A stretch of DNA of 64,000 bases from Erythrobacter donghaensis. GTDB lineage: Bacteria > Pseudomonadota > Alphaproteobacteria > Sphingomonadales > Sphingomonadaceae. Shown piece after piece: positions 8,534 to 17,214 of this stretch; within the stretch, counting starts at the first letter, position 1, and every line of letters starts with the position of its first letter. The stretch covers positions 1-64,000 of the forward strand of contig NZ_MUYG01000005.1 of the NCBI RefSeq assembly GCF_002155425.1. The letters are read 5' to 3'. Under the pieces are notes generated by a model. The model had not been told where the DNA came from, did no database searches, and saw nothing but the letters and a program-made list of their open reading frames with translations. The translations under genes and the position numbers were made by a program.

Positions 8534-9469
8534 ATGCGGCATACAATCCGCATGGACACCAACATCACCAATCCGATCTTCCACGACGAAGCCAAGGCCA
8601 CCGCGCATATTGAAGCGCAGCGTTGGAACGGCGAACCTTCATGCCCGCACTGTGGTTCGCTTGCTGTCCGCAAGATGGGCGGCAAGACGCAGGCCGGTAT
8701 GTTCCTTTGCAATGACTGCCGCGACAAGTTCACTGTCCGCACTGGCACCGTTATGGAGCGCAGCCACGTTCCTTTGCACAAGTGGCTGCTGGCGATGCAC
8801 CTTATGGCTGCATCCAAGAAGGGTATGAGCGCAAAGCAAATGGAGCGTATGCTTGGCGTAACCTACAAGACGGCTTGGTTTCTGTGCCACCGCATCCGCG
8901 AAGCAATGGAAGGCGCTGCACCTACCGGCCCCATGGGCGGACAACCCGATAGCGTTGTCGAAGCCGACGAAACCTACGTTGGTGGCAAGGCCAAGAACCG
9001 CGCCACCCGCAAGCCTGCCCCCAAGAAGGCGGTTGTCGCCCTCGTGGAGCGCAACGGCATGGCTCGTTCGTTCCATGTCGCCAACGTCAACGCAGCAACC
9101 GTGCGCAGCGTTCTCGTCGCCAACGTGGAGCGCACCGCCCACCTTATGACCGACGAAAGCCCCATCTACACCCGCCTCGGTAAGGAGTTTAACGGTCACT
9201 CGGTCGTCAATCACTCGGCGAAGCAGTATGTCACCACTGGCGGCTTCAAGCACTCCAACACCGCCGAAAACTTCTTCTCGATCTTCAAGCGCGGCGTGAT
9301 CGGCACCTATCACCACATGAGCGAAGCGCACCTTGGCCGTTACTGCGCCGAGTTCGATCTGCGCTATAACACCCGCGAATTGACCGATGGCGAACGCGCC
9401 GCGCTTATCCTCAAGGGTGCCGAGGGTCGCCGCCTCACCTATCGGCGGATTGACAAACTCGCCGCCTAA
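8534..9469 (+). CDS. IS1595-family transposase
   Basis: 311 residues; ATG 8552 (MDTNITNP) is an equally possible start. The N-terminus has a zinc ribbon (CPHC near residues 37-40 and CNDC at 59-62), then a helix-turn-helix (AKQMERMLGVTYKTAWFLCHRIREAM). The catalytic core has Asp in VEADETYVGGK, Asp in LMTDESPIY, and the Asn/Glu region HSNTAENFFSIFKRG, the DDE/N arrangement of the family. It looks intact. Confidence 0.95.
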   Translation: MRHTIRMDTNITNPIFHDEAKATAHIEAQRWNGEPSCPHCGSLAVRKMGGKTQAGMFLCNDCRDKFTVRTGTVMERSHVPLHKWLLAMHLMAASKKGMSAKQMERMLGVTYKTAWFLCHRIREAMEGAAPTGPMGGQPDSVVEADETYVGGKAKNRATRKPAPKKAVVALVERNGMARSFHVANVNAATVRSVLVANVERTAHLMTDESPIYTRLGKEFNGHSVVNHSAKQYVTTGGFKHSNTAENFFSIFKRGVIGTYHHMSEAHLGRYCAEFDLRYNTRELTDGERAALILKGAEGRRLTYRRIDKLAA

Positions 9470-9511
9470 AGTGGCGAAGGTGCCTCGCCAGATCGGCCAA
9501 AAGCGGACACG

Positions 9512-9679
9512 CTATTTTGATTGACGCCGCCGCCGCGCCTTCTCGGCTACAGACTCTTGAGTTTCTGGCTTTGCGCCAAGTAGTTGCTTTAGAATCATTT
9601 CTCTGCGCCTTTCCGTTTCTGTGTCAGAGTAAACTCTGTCAGGTTCGGACTTCCCGTCAGTCACTTGCATTTCCTTCAT
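9512..9679 (-). CDS. small charged protein, IS1595 passenger
   Basis: About 50-55 residues, very rich in charged residues (PDRVYSDTETERRREMILKQ, ending KARRRRQSK). The best start may be the GTG at 9664 (VTDGKSEP), which has AAGGA about seven bases upstream; in-frame ATGs at 9670 and 9679 are poorly spaced. It has no recognised domain and lies wholly inside the IS. A DNA- or RNA-binding role is only suggested by its charge. Confidence 0.5.
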   Translation of the reverse strand: MKEMQVTDGKSEPDRVYSDTETERRREMILKQLLGAKPETQESVAEKARRRRQSK

Positions 9680-9697
9680 ATTTCGCGCATAAAAGAG

Positions 9698-9725
9698 GCC
9701 GGTAGGGGCTTGCGCTCCTACCGGC
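9698..9725 (-). terminator. hairpin between the two passenger genes
   Basis: GCCGGTAGG and CCTACCGGC form a perfect 9-bp stem with a 10-base loop. On the minus strand it is followed by CTCTTTTA, so it may end transcription from the 9826-10377 gene; the T run is short. Confidence 0.4.
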
Positions 9726-9825
9726 AGTCGTTTTCCAAAGGGCCGGTTTTTACCGGTTTGCGATTGCACCCCTACGGGGCTGCGAACGATACGAGGTGGC
9801 TAGACCTCGCATCGCCCGGATGCCC

Positions 9826-10377
9826 TTATGAGGCTAGGACTGTATTATTGGCCGCATGGCCACCACCCCCTTCCTGGCTAGAGTGATCGGAACTAGAAGC
9901 AGAGGCCAAACGGGCTACTAAGTCGTCGGCCTCTGCTTCATCCCATCCTTCCGGCAGCGCAACATCTGTGAGCCACCAGAAATACCCCCCTTTGTGCATG
10001 ATGCTCTTAAAGCGGGGATCGCGGGACAATGTGGAACGGAAATTCGCAAGAGGGTCTTCTCCGCGAACCTCAACGCCCATTGACAACACGGCATCAAGCA
10101 GGACGCGGATTTGCAAAGGCTCATTGCTATTGAGCAGGACTTGCTCTGCTGCATCACCTTGAGAGCCACGGCGGCGCTGAACGGGGGCAGTAGCGCCCAC
10201 GCGACTCCGCGACGGCTCTTCCTCAAGCGGTGATTCGCTCAAAAGGATGCGCTTGCCGCCCATTGCCGCAACAGCGGCATCAAGAGCCTTAAATGACTGA
10301 AATGCAGGCGATTTAACAAGGTCGCCCCATACCTCGGCACGCAGCGCGATCGTTTTCTGCAACACGGTATCGGACAT
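9826..10377 (-). CDS. winged-helix (HARE-HTH-like) protein, IS1595 passenger
   Basis: 183 residues from ATG 10377 (MSDTVLQKTIALRAEVW), after a TGAG-containing leader. Residues about 86-142 (LLNSNEPLQIRVLLDAVLSM, DPLANFRSTLSRDPRF, GGYFWWL) fit a winged helix of the HARE-HTH/restriction-associated type. The C-terminus is acidic and Ser-rich. It has no catalytic motif. It lies inside the IS and travels with it; it could regulate the element or bind DNA, but nothing shows which. Confidence 0.55.
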   Translation of the reverse strand: MSDTVLQKTIALRAEVWGDLVKSPAFQSFKALDAAVAAMGGKRILLSESPLEEEPSRSRVGATAPVQRRRGSQGDAAEQVLLNSNEPLQIRVLLDAVLSMGVEVRGEDPLANFRSTLSRDPRFKSIMHKGGYFWWLTDVALPEGWDEAEADDLVARLASASSSDHSSQEGGGGHAANNTVLAS

Positions 10378-10488
10378 TCTCACCTCCATCGGGTGAGACC
10401 CCTTACCACACTGTTGTGTTAACCCGCAAGCCCTGCGTCCCAACACAAGGGTCACGTTATGTTCGCGCGATTTCTCGACTCTGCTAAC

Positions 10489-11745
10489 TTAACTACACAA
10501 GTGCCGACGCTTTAATGCTTCGGTTTCTTCGGCCAAATGCAAAAGATGGGAGAATGAAGTCTTCATTATATCAACGAAAGCATCATGCACCGAAGTAGAA
10601 GGCTGTATCATAGCGACAGAACGCAAAACGCCTTTACTTATTTCTTGAAACGTCGACCCATTAGCGTTCGCCTTTATGATATTCATGTTTTCATGACACC
10701 AAGCCCAAGCATAAAAAGGGGACAATGCCTTTTCAACAAATGCCGCGATACCCTGATTGATACTTACAGGCATCGCATTGAAAGCGAGGTAGCCTACTGG
10801 TGCACGCGATGACATTAGCAGGGACATTTCCGGTATTCTGCCCGAGCTACATATTTGGAAGCCGTGCTCACTCAATGAGCGATCGGTTTTAGTAAGCAGT
10901 GGTCCGGACAAGCCAGACATATCCTTCGGCGTAGCCCATGCATACGGGCCATCCCAGTATTCCGCTTGCTTAGTCGACGGAGTGTTTCCAGCAACGATGG
11001 AAAACAGTTCGCCGACAGTACTTATTCTCCACCCCTTAGGTAAACCGTCGTCACCGAAGCTGCTCGGGAATAGCGCCGCTGTGTCGGCCGGAAGGCCGGT
11101 GTCGCGCCCTTCAGCTTTGGCGTGAACGGGATCAAATGCGACAAACCAGCTCTTGAATAGAGCTCGCGCCATATGTTGCAGCGTCTCCGCCATTTGATTG
11201 TTGAGTTCAATCTTATCTTGAATGGCTTGTAGCGTATTGGCGATGCGTTCTTGTTCGGAAAGGGATGGCAGCTGGACCATCATCATTCCAAGATCGCCCT
11301 TGGTGACATGGCCAAGGCCGGTTGTCTGCTTGTTGCGCGCGATTTCTTGAAAGTTTGGCTGCAAATACAGCATCAGAAAGCGGAAAAAGCGCCGATCAAT
11401 GCTCTGGTCGGGAAGAACCCGAAAGATGTGCTGGTTCAACCACGCATCACCCCTGTCCCAAACGAAAGTCCCAATGGAAGTTTCCGGCTGACCCGACCAG
11501 CAGAATAGCAGGTCGCCATCGCGTAGCCGGACCCGATCATCATAGATGCCGTTGGTGCGCTTGGTCGCGTCAGAAAAGCCGCCTTTGATTTCGGCGATTT
11601 TGACAACAGGCAAGCCATCATCCGTGAAGGCGATGTTCTTGAATGCCAACCCGTTGATCCATTCCGCAAGGCCGAGCAGCGGTTGCGGCTCCGCCCCAAA
11701 GTTGAAGGCTGGAGCATAGAGTTCGGCCGGAGCGTCACCAGCCAT
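10489..11745 (-). pseudogene. hsdS: type I restriction enzyme specificity subunit, truncated by IS1595
   Basis: It starts at ATG 11745, inside the last codons of hsdM (11-bp overlap). Two target-recognition halves are visible, each followed by a conserved helix: first LPSLSEQERIANTLQAIQDKIELN, later the helix ending LLHLAEETEALKR. At 10513 the IS begins and the frame adds RHLCS and stops at 10489, replacing the normal end (LQDELLPRLVSGEL and 14 more residues, found at 8416-8503). About 27 residues are lost. Both recognition domains and the first conserved helix are intact, so a residual activity is conceivable, but the distal conserved region is damaged. Confidence 0.9.
10506..10513. repeat. 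target-site duplication, right copy
   Basis: GACGCTTT, the second copy of the 8-bp duplication made by the IS1595 insertion into hsdS. Confidence 0.85.
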
Positions 11746-13318
11746 AACCGACCTTTTTGAGCTGGCTACGGATTTCCAAGTCGAGCGCGTTGCCTCGCTC
11801 CATCTGCGCTTTGAGCGTCGCGGTGAGCCGGGCCATCTTGTCCGCGAATGCTTCTCCATCATCGGCCTGCGCTGCCTGATCCACATACATGCCGGGCGTC
11901 AGTACAAACCGCTTGGCGGCAATGTCTGCAAGACTCACCGACTTGGCGAAGCCGGGCACGTCCTCGTATTTGCCGCCCTTTTCCCGCCACGCATGATAGG
12001 TGTCGGCGATGGTGGCGATGTCGTCGGCGGTCAGCTCCTTGAGCGTCCGCGTGACCATGGTGCCCATGTTGCGCGCGTCGATGAACAGCACATCGCCGCG
12101 CCGGTCGCGCAGTTTCTTGTCCTTCACGATGCCGTTCGATTTGTCGCGGGCGACGAACCACAGGCACACCGGAATCTGTGTGGTCGAAAAGAGCTGACCG
12201 GGCAGCGCCACGATGCAGTCGATCACGTCCTTTTCGATAAGCCGCTGGCGGATTTCGCCTTCGCCCGATTGCTGGCTGGACAGTGAGCCGTTGGCCAGCA
12301 CAAAGCCCGCGATCCCGTGCGGAGCCAGATGGTGGTAGATGTGCTGGACCCAGCCGAAGTTCGCGTTGCCAGCGGGCGGCGTGCCGAATTGCCAGCGCAC
12401 ATCGCCCTGCAACTTCTCCTGCCCCCAATCGCTCTGATTGAAGGGCGGGTTGGCGAGAATGTAATCCGCCTTGATGCCGGGGTGCATATCCTCGTGGAAG
12501 CTGTCCGCCCACTTGCTACCAAGGTTCGCTTCAATCCCCCGGATGGCGAGGTTCATCTTGGCCAGCCGCCATGTGGTGGGGTTGGACTCTTGTCCGTAGA
12601 TCGAAATGTCGTTGCGCCCGCCCTCGTGCGCTTCGATGAACTGTTCGGACTGCACGAACATGCCGCCTGAGCCGCAGCAGGGGTCATACACCCGGCCCTT
12701 GAACGGCTGGATCATCGCCACCAGCAAGCGCACGACGCACCCGGCGGTGTAATATTGCCCGCCGCGCTTACCCTCCGCGATGGCGAACTGGCCAAGAAAA
12801 TACTCATAAACCCGGCCCAGCACGTCCTGCCCGTGATGCTCATCGCGGAACGCCAGATCGGAGAACAGCTTTACCACCTCACCCAGCTTGGTTTGGTCCA
12901 GTTCGGGCCGGGCATAGTTCTTGGTCAGTACGCCTTTGAGCGTGGGGTTTTCGCGCTCGATGTCGAGCATCGCCGTGTCGATCAGCTCGCCGATGGTTGG
13001 CTTGGTGCTGGTGGCGTTTTCCTTGAGATATTCCCACCGCGCATGTTCGGGCACCCAGAACACGCTTTCGGCAGCGTACCAGTCCCGATCTTCGGCAAGG
13101 AAGGCGTTTTCCGGGTCCGCTTCGGCCTCGGCCTTGCGCTCGTTGAACCGGTCAGAGATGTATTTGAGGAAGATCAGCCCCAGCGCGACATGCTTGTATT
13201 CCGCCGCGTCCATATTGCCGCGCAGCTTGTCCGCCGCTGCCCACAGCGGCGCTTCGAACGAACGAGGGTTGGACTTCTCCAGCTCGACCGCCACTTTTCT
13301 CGGCCGTCCACGAGCCAT
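11735..13318 (-). CDS. hsdM: type I restriction-modification methyltransferase subunit
   Basis: 527 residues from ATG 13318 (MARGRPRK); the upstream ATG at 13333 lies in the ribosome site GGAGAGG that serves 13318. It has the HsdM N-terminal helical domain ([29 protein letters not shown]), then the AdoMet motif [11 protein letters not shown] and the N6-adenine methyltransferase motif IV NPPF. Full length and intact. It is the first gene of the hsd operon and overlaps hsdS by 11 bp. Confidence 0.96.
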   Translation of the reverse strand: MARGRPRKVAVELEKSNPRSFEAPLWAAADKLRGNMDAAEYKHVALGLIFLKYISDRFNERKAEAEADPENAFLAEDRDWYAAESVFWVPEHARWEYLKENATSTKPTIGELIDTAMLDIERENPTLKGVLTKNYARPELDQTKLGEVVKLFSDLAFRDEHHGQDVLGRVYEYFLGQFAIAEGKRGGQYYTAGCVVRLLVAMIQPFKGRVYDPCCGSGGMFVQSEQFIEAHEGGRNDISIYGQESNPTTWRLAKMNLAIRGIEANLGSKWADSFHEDMHPGIKADYILANPPFNQSDWGQEKLQGDVRWQFGTPPAGNANFGWVQHIYHHLAPHGIAGFVLANGSLSSQQSGEGEIRQRLIEKDVIDCIVALPGQLFSTTQIPVCLWFVARDKSNGIVKDKKLRDRRGDVLFIDARNMGTMVTRTLKELTADDIATIADTYHAWREKGGKYEDVPGFAKSVSLADIAAKRFVLTPGMYVDQAAQADDGEAFADKMARLTATLKAQMERGNALDLEIRSQLKKVGYGW

Positions 13319-13349
13319 ATGAATCCTCTCCATAATTCCCTGTCAAAAC

Positions 13350-13378
13350 CCTATATCGCTGCTTTGTGCTATCGTCCA
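13350..13378 (-). promoter_or_regulatory. possible sigma-70 promoter of the hsd operon
   Basis: Minus strand TGGACG (-35, 13373-13378), a 17-bp spacer, then TATAGG (-10, 13350-13355), four of six matches in each box, about 30 bp before the hsdM start. It lies in the gap between hsdM and the divergent nuclease gene. Confidence 0.4.
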
Positions 13379-13451
13379 CATCGGGCTCCACGCCGCGTTG
13401 AAGAGTCCTCCCGCGAGAGTCCGTCGCCGGAAATGTAGAAGGTTTGAGGTC

Positions 13452-13916
13452 ATGCCGATACGCCACATGATTTGGAAGGTGAGTGCAAGGCCGCAGCCTC
13501 TGCGGGAAGCCGCACTTCCAAGCGAAGCCCTGCTTGAAGATATGATCGTGGCCGAACCGACGATCCTCTCCGATCAGTGGATGATAATTGGTCGGCAGGC
13601 TAACACCGGCTTTGGTGGGCGCATCGACTTGCTTGCGCTCGCTCCGGATGGTTCGCTTATCCTGATCGAGCTGAAACGGGGTAAAACGCCGCGTGAAGTG
13701 GTGGCGCAGGCCATAGACTATGCCAGTTGGGCTGAAAGCCTCGAAACGGACGAGATTAGCCGCCTATACTCGGCATTCTCTGGTGGAGGCAGCCTGTCAG
13801 AGGATTTTCGGAAACGATTCGGCCTGCCTCTGGACGAGGATACGCTGAACCAGAGCCACCAGATCATCATCGTCGCTTCCCATCTCGATGCGAGTTCCGA
13901 ACGCATCGTCGGATAA
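13452..13916 (+). pseudogene. NucS/DUF91-like nuclease, 3' truncated
   Basis: It starts at ATG 13452 (MPIRHMIWKV). The 154 residues contain a PD-(D/E)xK-type site: Asp in GRIDLLAL, then Glu-Leu-Lys in LILIELKRGK, followed by the VAQAIDYASWAE helix that carries the usual Q-x-x-x-Y pattern. The open reading frame ends in SSERIVG then TAA, with those last bases shared with the truncated integrase gene on the other strand. Related proteins are longer, so the C-terminal region has been deleted. It is divergent from hsdM. The nuclease fold is intact on paper, but the protein may be unstable. Confidence 0.7.
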
Positions 13917-14884
13917 CCCATGCGGCGAAAAGCCTGATTCATCGTGTTCTCGCTCATCGGACGACGGGTCGTGTGAAATGCCGGAAAAACGTAGCCCTCC
14001 GGTCCACTAAACTGCTGGACCTCGCGTAGGTAACCCAGAACCTGCTGGGAAAGCGGGATCGCATGTGGGCGGCGCATCTTCATACGCTCGGGCTTGATAC
14101 GCCAGATCTTCGTTTCGAGATCGAACTCGTCCCATGTCGCCTGCCGCAGTTCCCCGGGCCGTGCCATGACATGCGGCGCGATCTGCAAAGCCAATCGGGT
14201 GATCGGTGCGCCTTCGAAAGCATCGATGCTGCGCAGCAGCTCTCCCAGCTTTGCGGGATCAAGGATTGCTGCATGATGCTTTACTTTAGGAGCGATCAAT
14301 TGCCCCGCGAGCATGGCGGCGGGGTCGCTCTCCGCCCGGCCTGTTGCAGCGGCGTAGCGAAACACGCGGCTGGTAAATGAGCGGCAGCGCTTCGCGGTCT
14401 CGTGCTTCCTTTGCCCCTCCAAGCGCCGAAGCACACCGTAAACCTCGGCTGGCTTGATATCGACGAGGGGTTGATCCCATAGCGGCTTCATCTGGAGCAA
14501 AAGCCATTTCGCCTTCGCGACAGTGACATCAGCCCGCCCTTCCTTCGTAAGCTTGTGTTCGATGTATTCCTCGGCGACCGCACCGAACGTGTTCGCCGCG
14601 TTGAAGCGGGCGGTCAGCTTAGCCCTCTTCCGCTCAACCCCCGGGTCGATCCCATCCCGCAATTTGCTTCTAGCTTCTTCTCGCCTCAGCCGAGCCTCTT
14701 TGAGCGAAACCTCGGGATATGGCCCGAACGAAAGCACGCGCGCCTTGCCTCCGAAGCGATATCGGTAGCGCCATAGCTTTGACCCGCTTACGGCAACTTC
14801 GATGCATAGGCCCTTCTCATCGGCCACAGTGAACACCCGGTCTTTGGGTCTCAAGGCTTTGAGCGCAGCGTCGTTCAGAGCCAT
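13905..14884 (-). pseudogene. P4-type tyrosine integrase, C-terminal catalytic part missing
   Basis: From ATG 14884: an N-terminal DUF4102 arm-binding domain (MALNDAALKALRPKDRVFTV, SLKEARLRREEARSKLRDG), a core-binding domain (YIEHKLTKEG, KWLLLQMKPL), and the first catalytic Arg in ARPGELRQATWDEF. The similarity ends at FRRMGYPT near 13905, just before where His-x-x-Arg and the active-site Tyr belong; the frame then runs antisense through the nuclease gene to a stop at 13718. The deletion that removed its end also removed the end of the facing nuclease gene. Its start lies 190 bp from the tRNA-Leu 3' end, the classic place for an island integrase. Confidence 0.85.
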
Positions 14885-15074
14885 GACGCAGTCACCCGCG
14901 TCAAACTGTGTGTATATGAGGCCGCTACCAGCCGCACATATCTACACACATCTATGCAGCGATTCGTTGGATCAGTGAGAAACATCGAGACACACTCCGC
15001 GACGAAAGACGCTGAAAACTAGCAGAATTCCGCCGTTTTGGCGATACTCTTAGCTACGTCGGGAGTTGTATAGA

Positions 15075-15090
15075 TGGTGCCCAGAAGAGG
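15075..15090. other. attachment site within the tRNA-Leu 3' end
   Basis: TGGTGCCCAGAAGAGG, the complement of the tRNA acceptor end including CCA. It is inferred to be the island attachment core because an integrase lies just inside and a near copy exists at 4330-4344. Confidence 0.5.
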
Positions 15091-15161
15091 ACTCGAACCT
15101 CCACGCCCTTGCGAGCGCCGCCACCTGAAGACGGTGCGTCTACCAATTCCGCCATCTGGGC
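15075..15161 (-). tRNA. tRNA-Leu(CAG)
   Basis: 87 bases with encoded CCA. The acceptor stem is GCCCAGA/TCTGGGC with discriminator A. The D arm has the GGTAGAC type sequence, the anticodon stem CCGTC/GGCGG frames loop TTCAGGT (anticodon CAG), a long variable arm follows (GCGCTCGCAAGGGCG region), and the T arm contains GGTTCGAGTCC. The long variable arm and anticodon identify a leucine tRNA. Its 3' end faces the island. Confidence 0.95.
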
Positions 15162-15469
15162 ACGAAAGCCTGCCGGTCGTTGATGCCGGAAGGCTGGGTA
15201 GGTGGGCGCGATTAGCGGGGGGGAGGGGGGCTGTCAATGGCAACATCGTCTCGATTTCGGCGAGAACGCTTGTGGCCTGATGCCCTCATTCATGCCCTTT
15301 CGCGCCAACCGATTTCGCGATGGAGCGGGGAGGCGGCGGCTCTGCGCGCGCTTGGGCGGCGATCTGGCTGTCGAGGCGATCGGAACGCTTGCCTACGGGC
15401 GAGCGTTGAAGCAAAGCGCGGCCACATCCTTGTCCGGCAACCTCACCAGCCACAACGAGCACCTGTATC
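15162..15469. other. non-coding gap between tRNA-Leu and the NDUFA9-like gene
   Basis: 308 bp. No reading frame here has a ribosome site or a recognisable product; the long frames seen are shadows of the next gene. It should hold the tRNA promoter (minus strand) and the promoter of the 15470 gene, but I cannot point to clear boxes. Confidence 0.5.
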
Positions 15470-16432
15470 ATGCCCACCTCCTCTCCGCTTTCCGGCCAGC
15501 TGGTCACCATCTTCGGCGGCACCGGCTATATCGGCAATTACGTCGCGCAGGCGCTGCTGGCGCGCGGGGCGCGGGTGCGGCTGGCGAGCCGGTCGCCCTA
15601 CAAGGCGCAGGATCTGAAGCCGCTCGCCAATCTCGGCCAGCTTCAGATGATGCCCTGCGACATCACCCGCGAGGAGCATGTCGCCGCCGCGCTGGACGGA
15701 GCGAGCCATGTGGTGAACCTCGTCGGGGCTTTCGAGGGCGATCTCGTCAAGCTGATGGGCGAGGCGCCCGGCACGATCGCGCGGCTCGCCGCGGCGGGCG
15801 GGGTCAAGGCGCTGGTCCATGTCAGCGCGATCGGGGCCGATGCCGCCTCGCCTACCGCCTATGCGCGCGGCAAGGCGCTGGGCGAGGAGCGCGTGGCGGC
15901 GGCCTTCCCCAAGGCGACGATCCTGCGCCCCTCGATCGTGTTCGGCAAGGACGACAACTTCCTCAACCTGTTTGGCGGGATGATCGAGATGCTGCCCGTG
16001 CTGCCGGTGTTCGGCCCGCAGGCGAAGCTGCAGCTGGTCTATGCGGACGATGTCGCCGAGGCGGTCGCGGTGGCGCTGGAGCACCCGGACAAGCACGGCG
16101 GCAAGACCTTCGAGCTGGGCGGGCCCGAGCAGCTGACGATGATGGAAATCCACCAGCGGATTGCCGAAGCACAGGGGCGCACGCGGACTTTCCTCGCCGT
16201 GCCCGATGGCCTGTCTGCGACCTTCGCGGCCCTGCCCGGCACGCCGATGAGCCGCGACCAGTGGGCGCTGCTGAAGGGAGGCAATACCGTGGCCGAGGGC
16301 GCGCTCGGTCTCGCCGATCTGGGGATTGAGGCCAAGCCCCTGGGTCTGTTCCTTGACAAGTGGATGCTGCGCTATCGCAAGCACGGTCGCTTCGGCGCGG
16401 CGAACGAGCGGGCCAAGGCGCGCAAGGGCTAG
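15470..16432 (+). CDS. NDUFA9-like complex I accessory protein, NAD(P)-binding
   Basis: 320 residues, an atypical short-chain dehydrogenase fold. The nucleotide-binding loop is GGTGYIGNY near residue 16, with the basic residues RLASR after strand 2. HVSAIGAD and AYARGKALGEE follow; the usual catalytic Tyr-Lys is replaced by Tyr-x-x-x-Lys in AYARGK. DDVAEAVAVAL is the typical NDUFA9/complex I-associated motif. In alphaproteobacteria the homologue is associated with NADH:quinone oxidoreductase. It is convergent with the M50 protease gene, 4 bp apart. Confidence 0.85.
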   Translation: MPTSSPLSGQLVTIFGGTGYIGNYVAQALLARGARVRLASRSPYKAQDLKPLANLGQLQMMPCDITREEHVAAALDGASHVVNLVGAFEGDLVKLMGEAPGTIARLAAAGGVKALVHVSAIGADAASPTAYARGKALGEERVAAAFPKATILRPSIVFGKDDNFLNLFGGMIEMLPVLPVFGPQAKLQLVYADDVAEAVAVALEHPDKHGGKTFELGGPEQLTMMEIHQRIAEAQGRTRTFLAVPDGLSATFAALPGTPMSRDQWALLKGGNTVAEGALGLADLGIEAKPLGLFLDKWMLRYRKHGRFGAANERAKARKG

Positions 16433-16436
16433 AGCG

Positions 16437-17210
16437 TCAGCGGCGGAACTGCAGCACGTTGGCGGGCGGCTTCTTGGGAGGGGGGCGCAGGCGCTTGTCG
16501 GCGAGGGCGTAGCGCAGCGCGGCGCCGACCATGATCGCCGAGGCGACGAGGATCACCCCGGCCCAGAACCAGTAGGGCGGGCCTATCGCCGCCGCGATCG
16601 CGCCGGTGTCCGACAGGACGACCTGCCCGTTCATCGTCACTTGTTCGGTGAACAGGTAGCGCCAGTCGCCGAAGCCGCTGTAGACCCCCAGCAGTCCGAG
16701 GAATTGCAGGGTGAAGCGGTCGACGCTCGGCGAGCCGCGCCATGCGACCAGACCCAGCACCCCTGCCACCACCAGCAGCGCCCACCAGCCGGTGGCCGAG
16801 CGCACCCAGATCAGCGTGCTGACGAGGATCGCGGCGAGCACCAGCCACAGCACCGGCCGCCATGCGCGCGGGTGCGCGCTGGCGACGATCAGCAGCGCGC
16901 CGACCATGCTCGGGGCGAGCGGGCCACCCGCGGCGATCGCTGCAGGGACGAGACGCGAGGCGCTGCCGCCGAGGCTGTATTCGGCATAGCCCGAGCCGTT
17001 GGGGAAGATCACCAGCTGATGGAAGGACTGGCCCAGCACCATCGCGGTCAGCCCGTGGCCCATCTCGTGAAACCAGGTCGTCAGGATATAGAACGGATAT
17101 GCCAGATATTCGCCGAACGGCAGCGCGGGCAGCATCGCCACCACCAGCGCGGCGATGACCAGCCGGCCGATCGCTTCACCTTGCGAACCGGGCGTGACCA
17201 GCGACTGCAC
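16437..17210 (-). CDS. M50 family membrane metalloprotease
   Basis: 257 residues starting at GTG 17210 (V-QSLVTPGSQGEA), just after the AI-2E-type transporter gene stop at 17215. An upstream ATG at 17393 would run far into that gene and give a poor N-terminus. The zinc motif is His48-Glu49-Met-Gly-His52 (WFHEMGHGL) beside the first membrane helix, followed by five or so more hydrophobic segments. The C-terminus is Pro/Lys-rich. Site-2-protease-like M50 enzymes cleave within or near the membrane; the substrate is unknown. It is probably co-transcribed with the transporter. Confidence 0.8.
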   Translation of the reverse strand: MQSLVTPGSQGEAIGRLVIAALVVAMLPALPFGEYLAYPFYILTTWFHEMGHGLTAMVLGQSFHQLVIFPNGSGYAEYSLGGSASRLVPAAIAAGGPLAPSMVGALLIVASAHPRAWRPVLWLVLAAILVSTLIWVRSATGWWALLVVAGVLGLVAWRGSPSVDRFTLQFLGLLGVYSGFGDWRYLFTEQVTMNGQVVLSDTGAIAAAIGPPYWFWAGVILVASAIMVGAALRYALADKRLRPPPKKPPANVLQFRR

Positions 17211-17214
17211 GGCG

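Larger units (their letters stand above)
8504..10505. mobile_element. IS1595-family element with two passenger genes
   Basis: 2,002 bp bounded by 8-bp direct repeats. The ends are imperfect inverted repeats: GCAATTATATACTTTACTTA from 8505 against GCACTTGTGTAGTTAAGTTA read inward from 10504, with about 17 of 23 positions matching. It carries one transposase gene on the plus strand and two unrelated genes on the minus strand (9512-9679 and 9826-10377). IS1595-family elements are known to carry passenger genes. It interrupts hsdS about 27 codons before its stop. Confidence 0.85.
3612..15074. mobile_element. genomic island at tRNA-Leu(CAG), now immobile
   Basis: The right edge is the 3' end of tRNA-Leu at 15075, with an integrase gene starting 190 bp inside. 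The left edge lies just after the terminator at 3610, where a second, truncated integrase begins. Between them are only accessory genes: type I restriction-modification, an Abi_C-like gene, a truncated nuclease gene and an IS1595 element, with visibly more A+T than the flanks. Both integrases lack their catalytic C-termini, so excision would need help in trans. The exact left end is not determined, as I find no clean tRNA repeat there. Confidence 0.75.

Noticed and set aside
15202..16329. Long plus-strand frame over the NDUFA9-like gene
   Set aside because: Wrong frame, Arg/Gly-rich shadow of the real gene starting at 15470.
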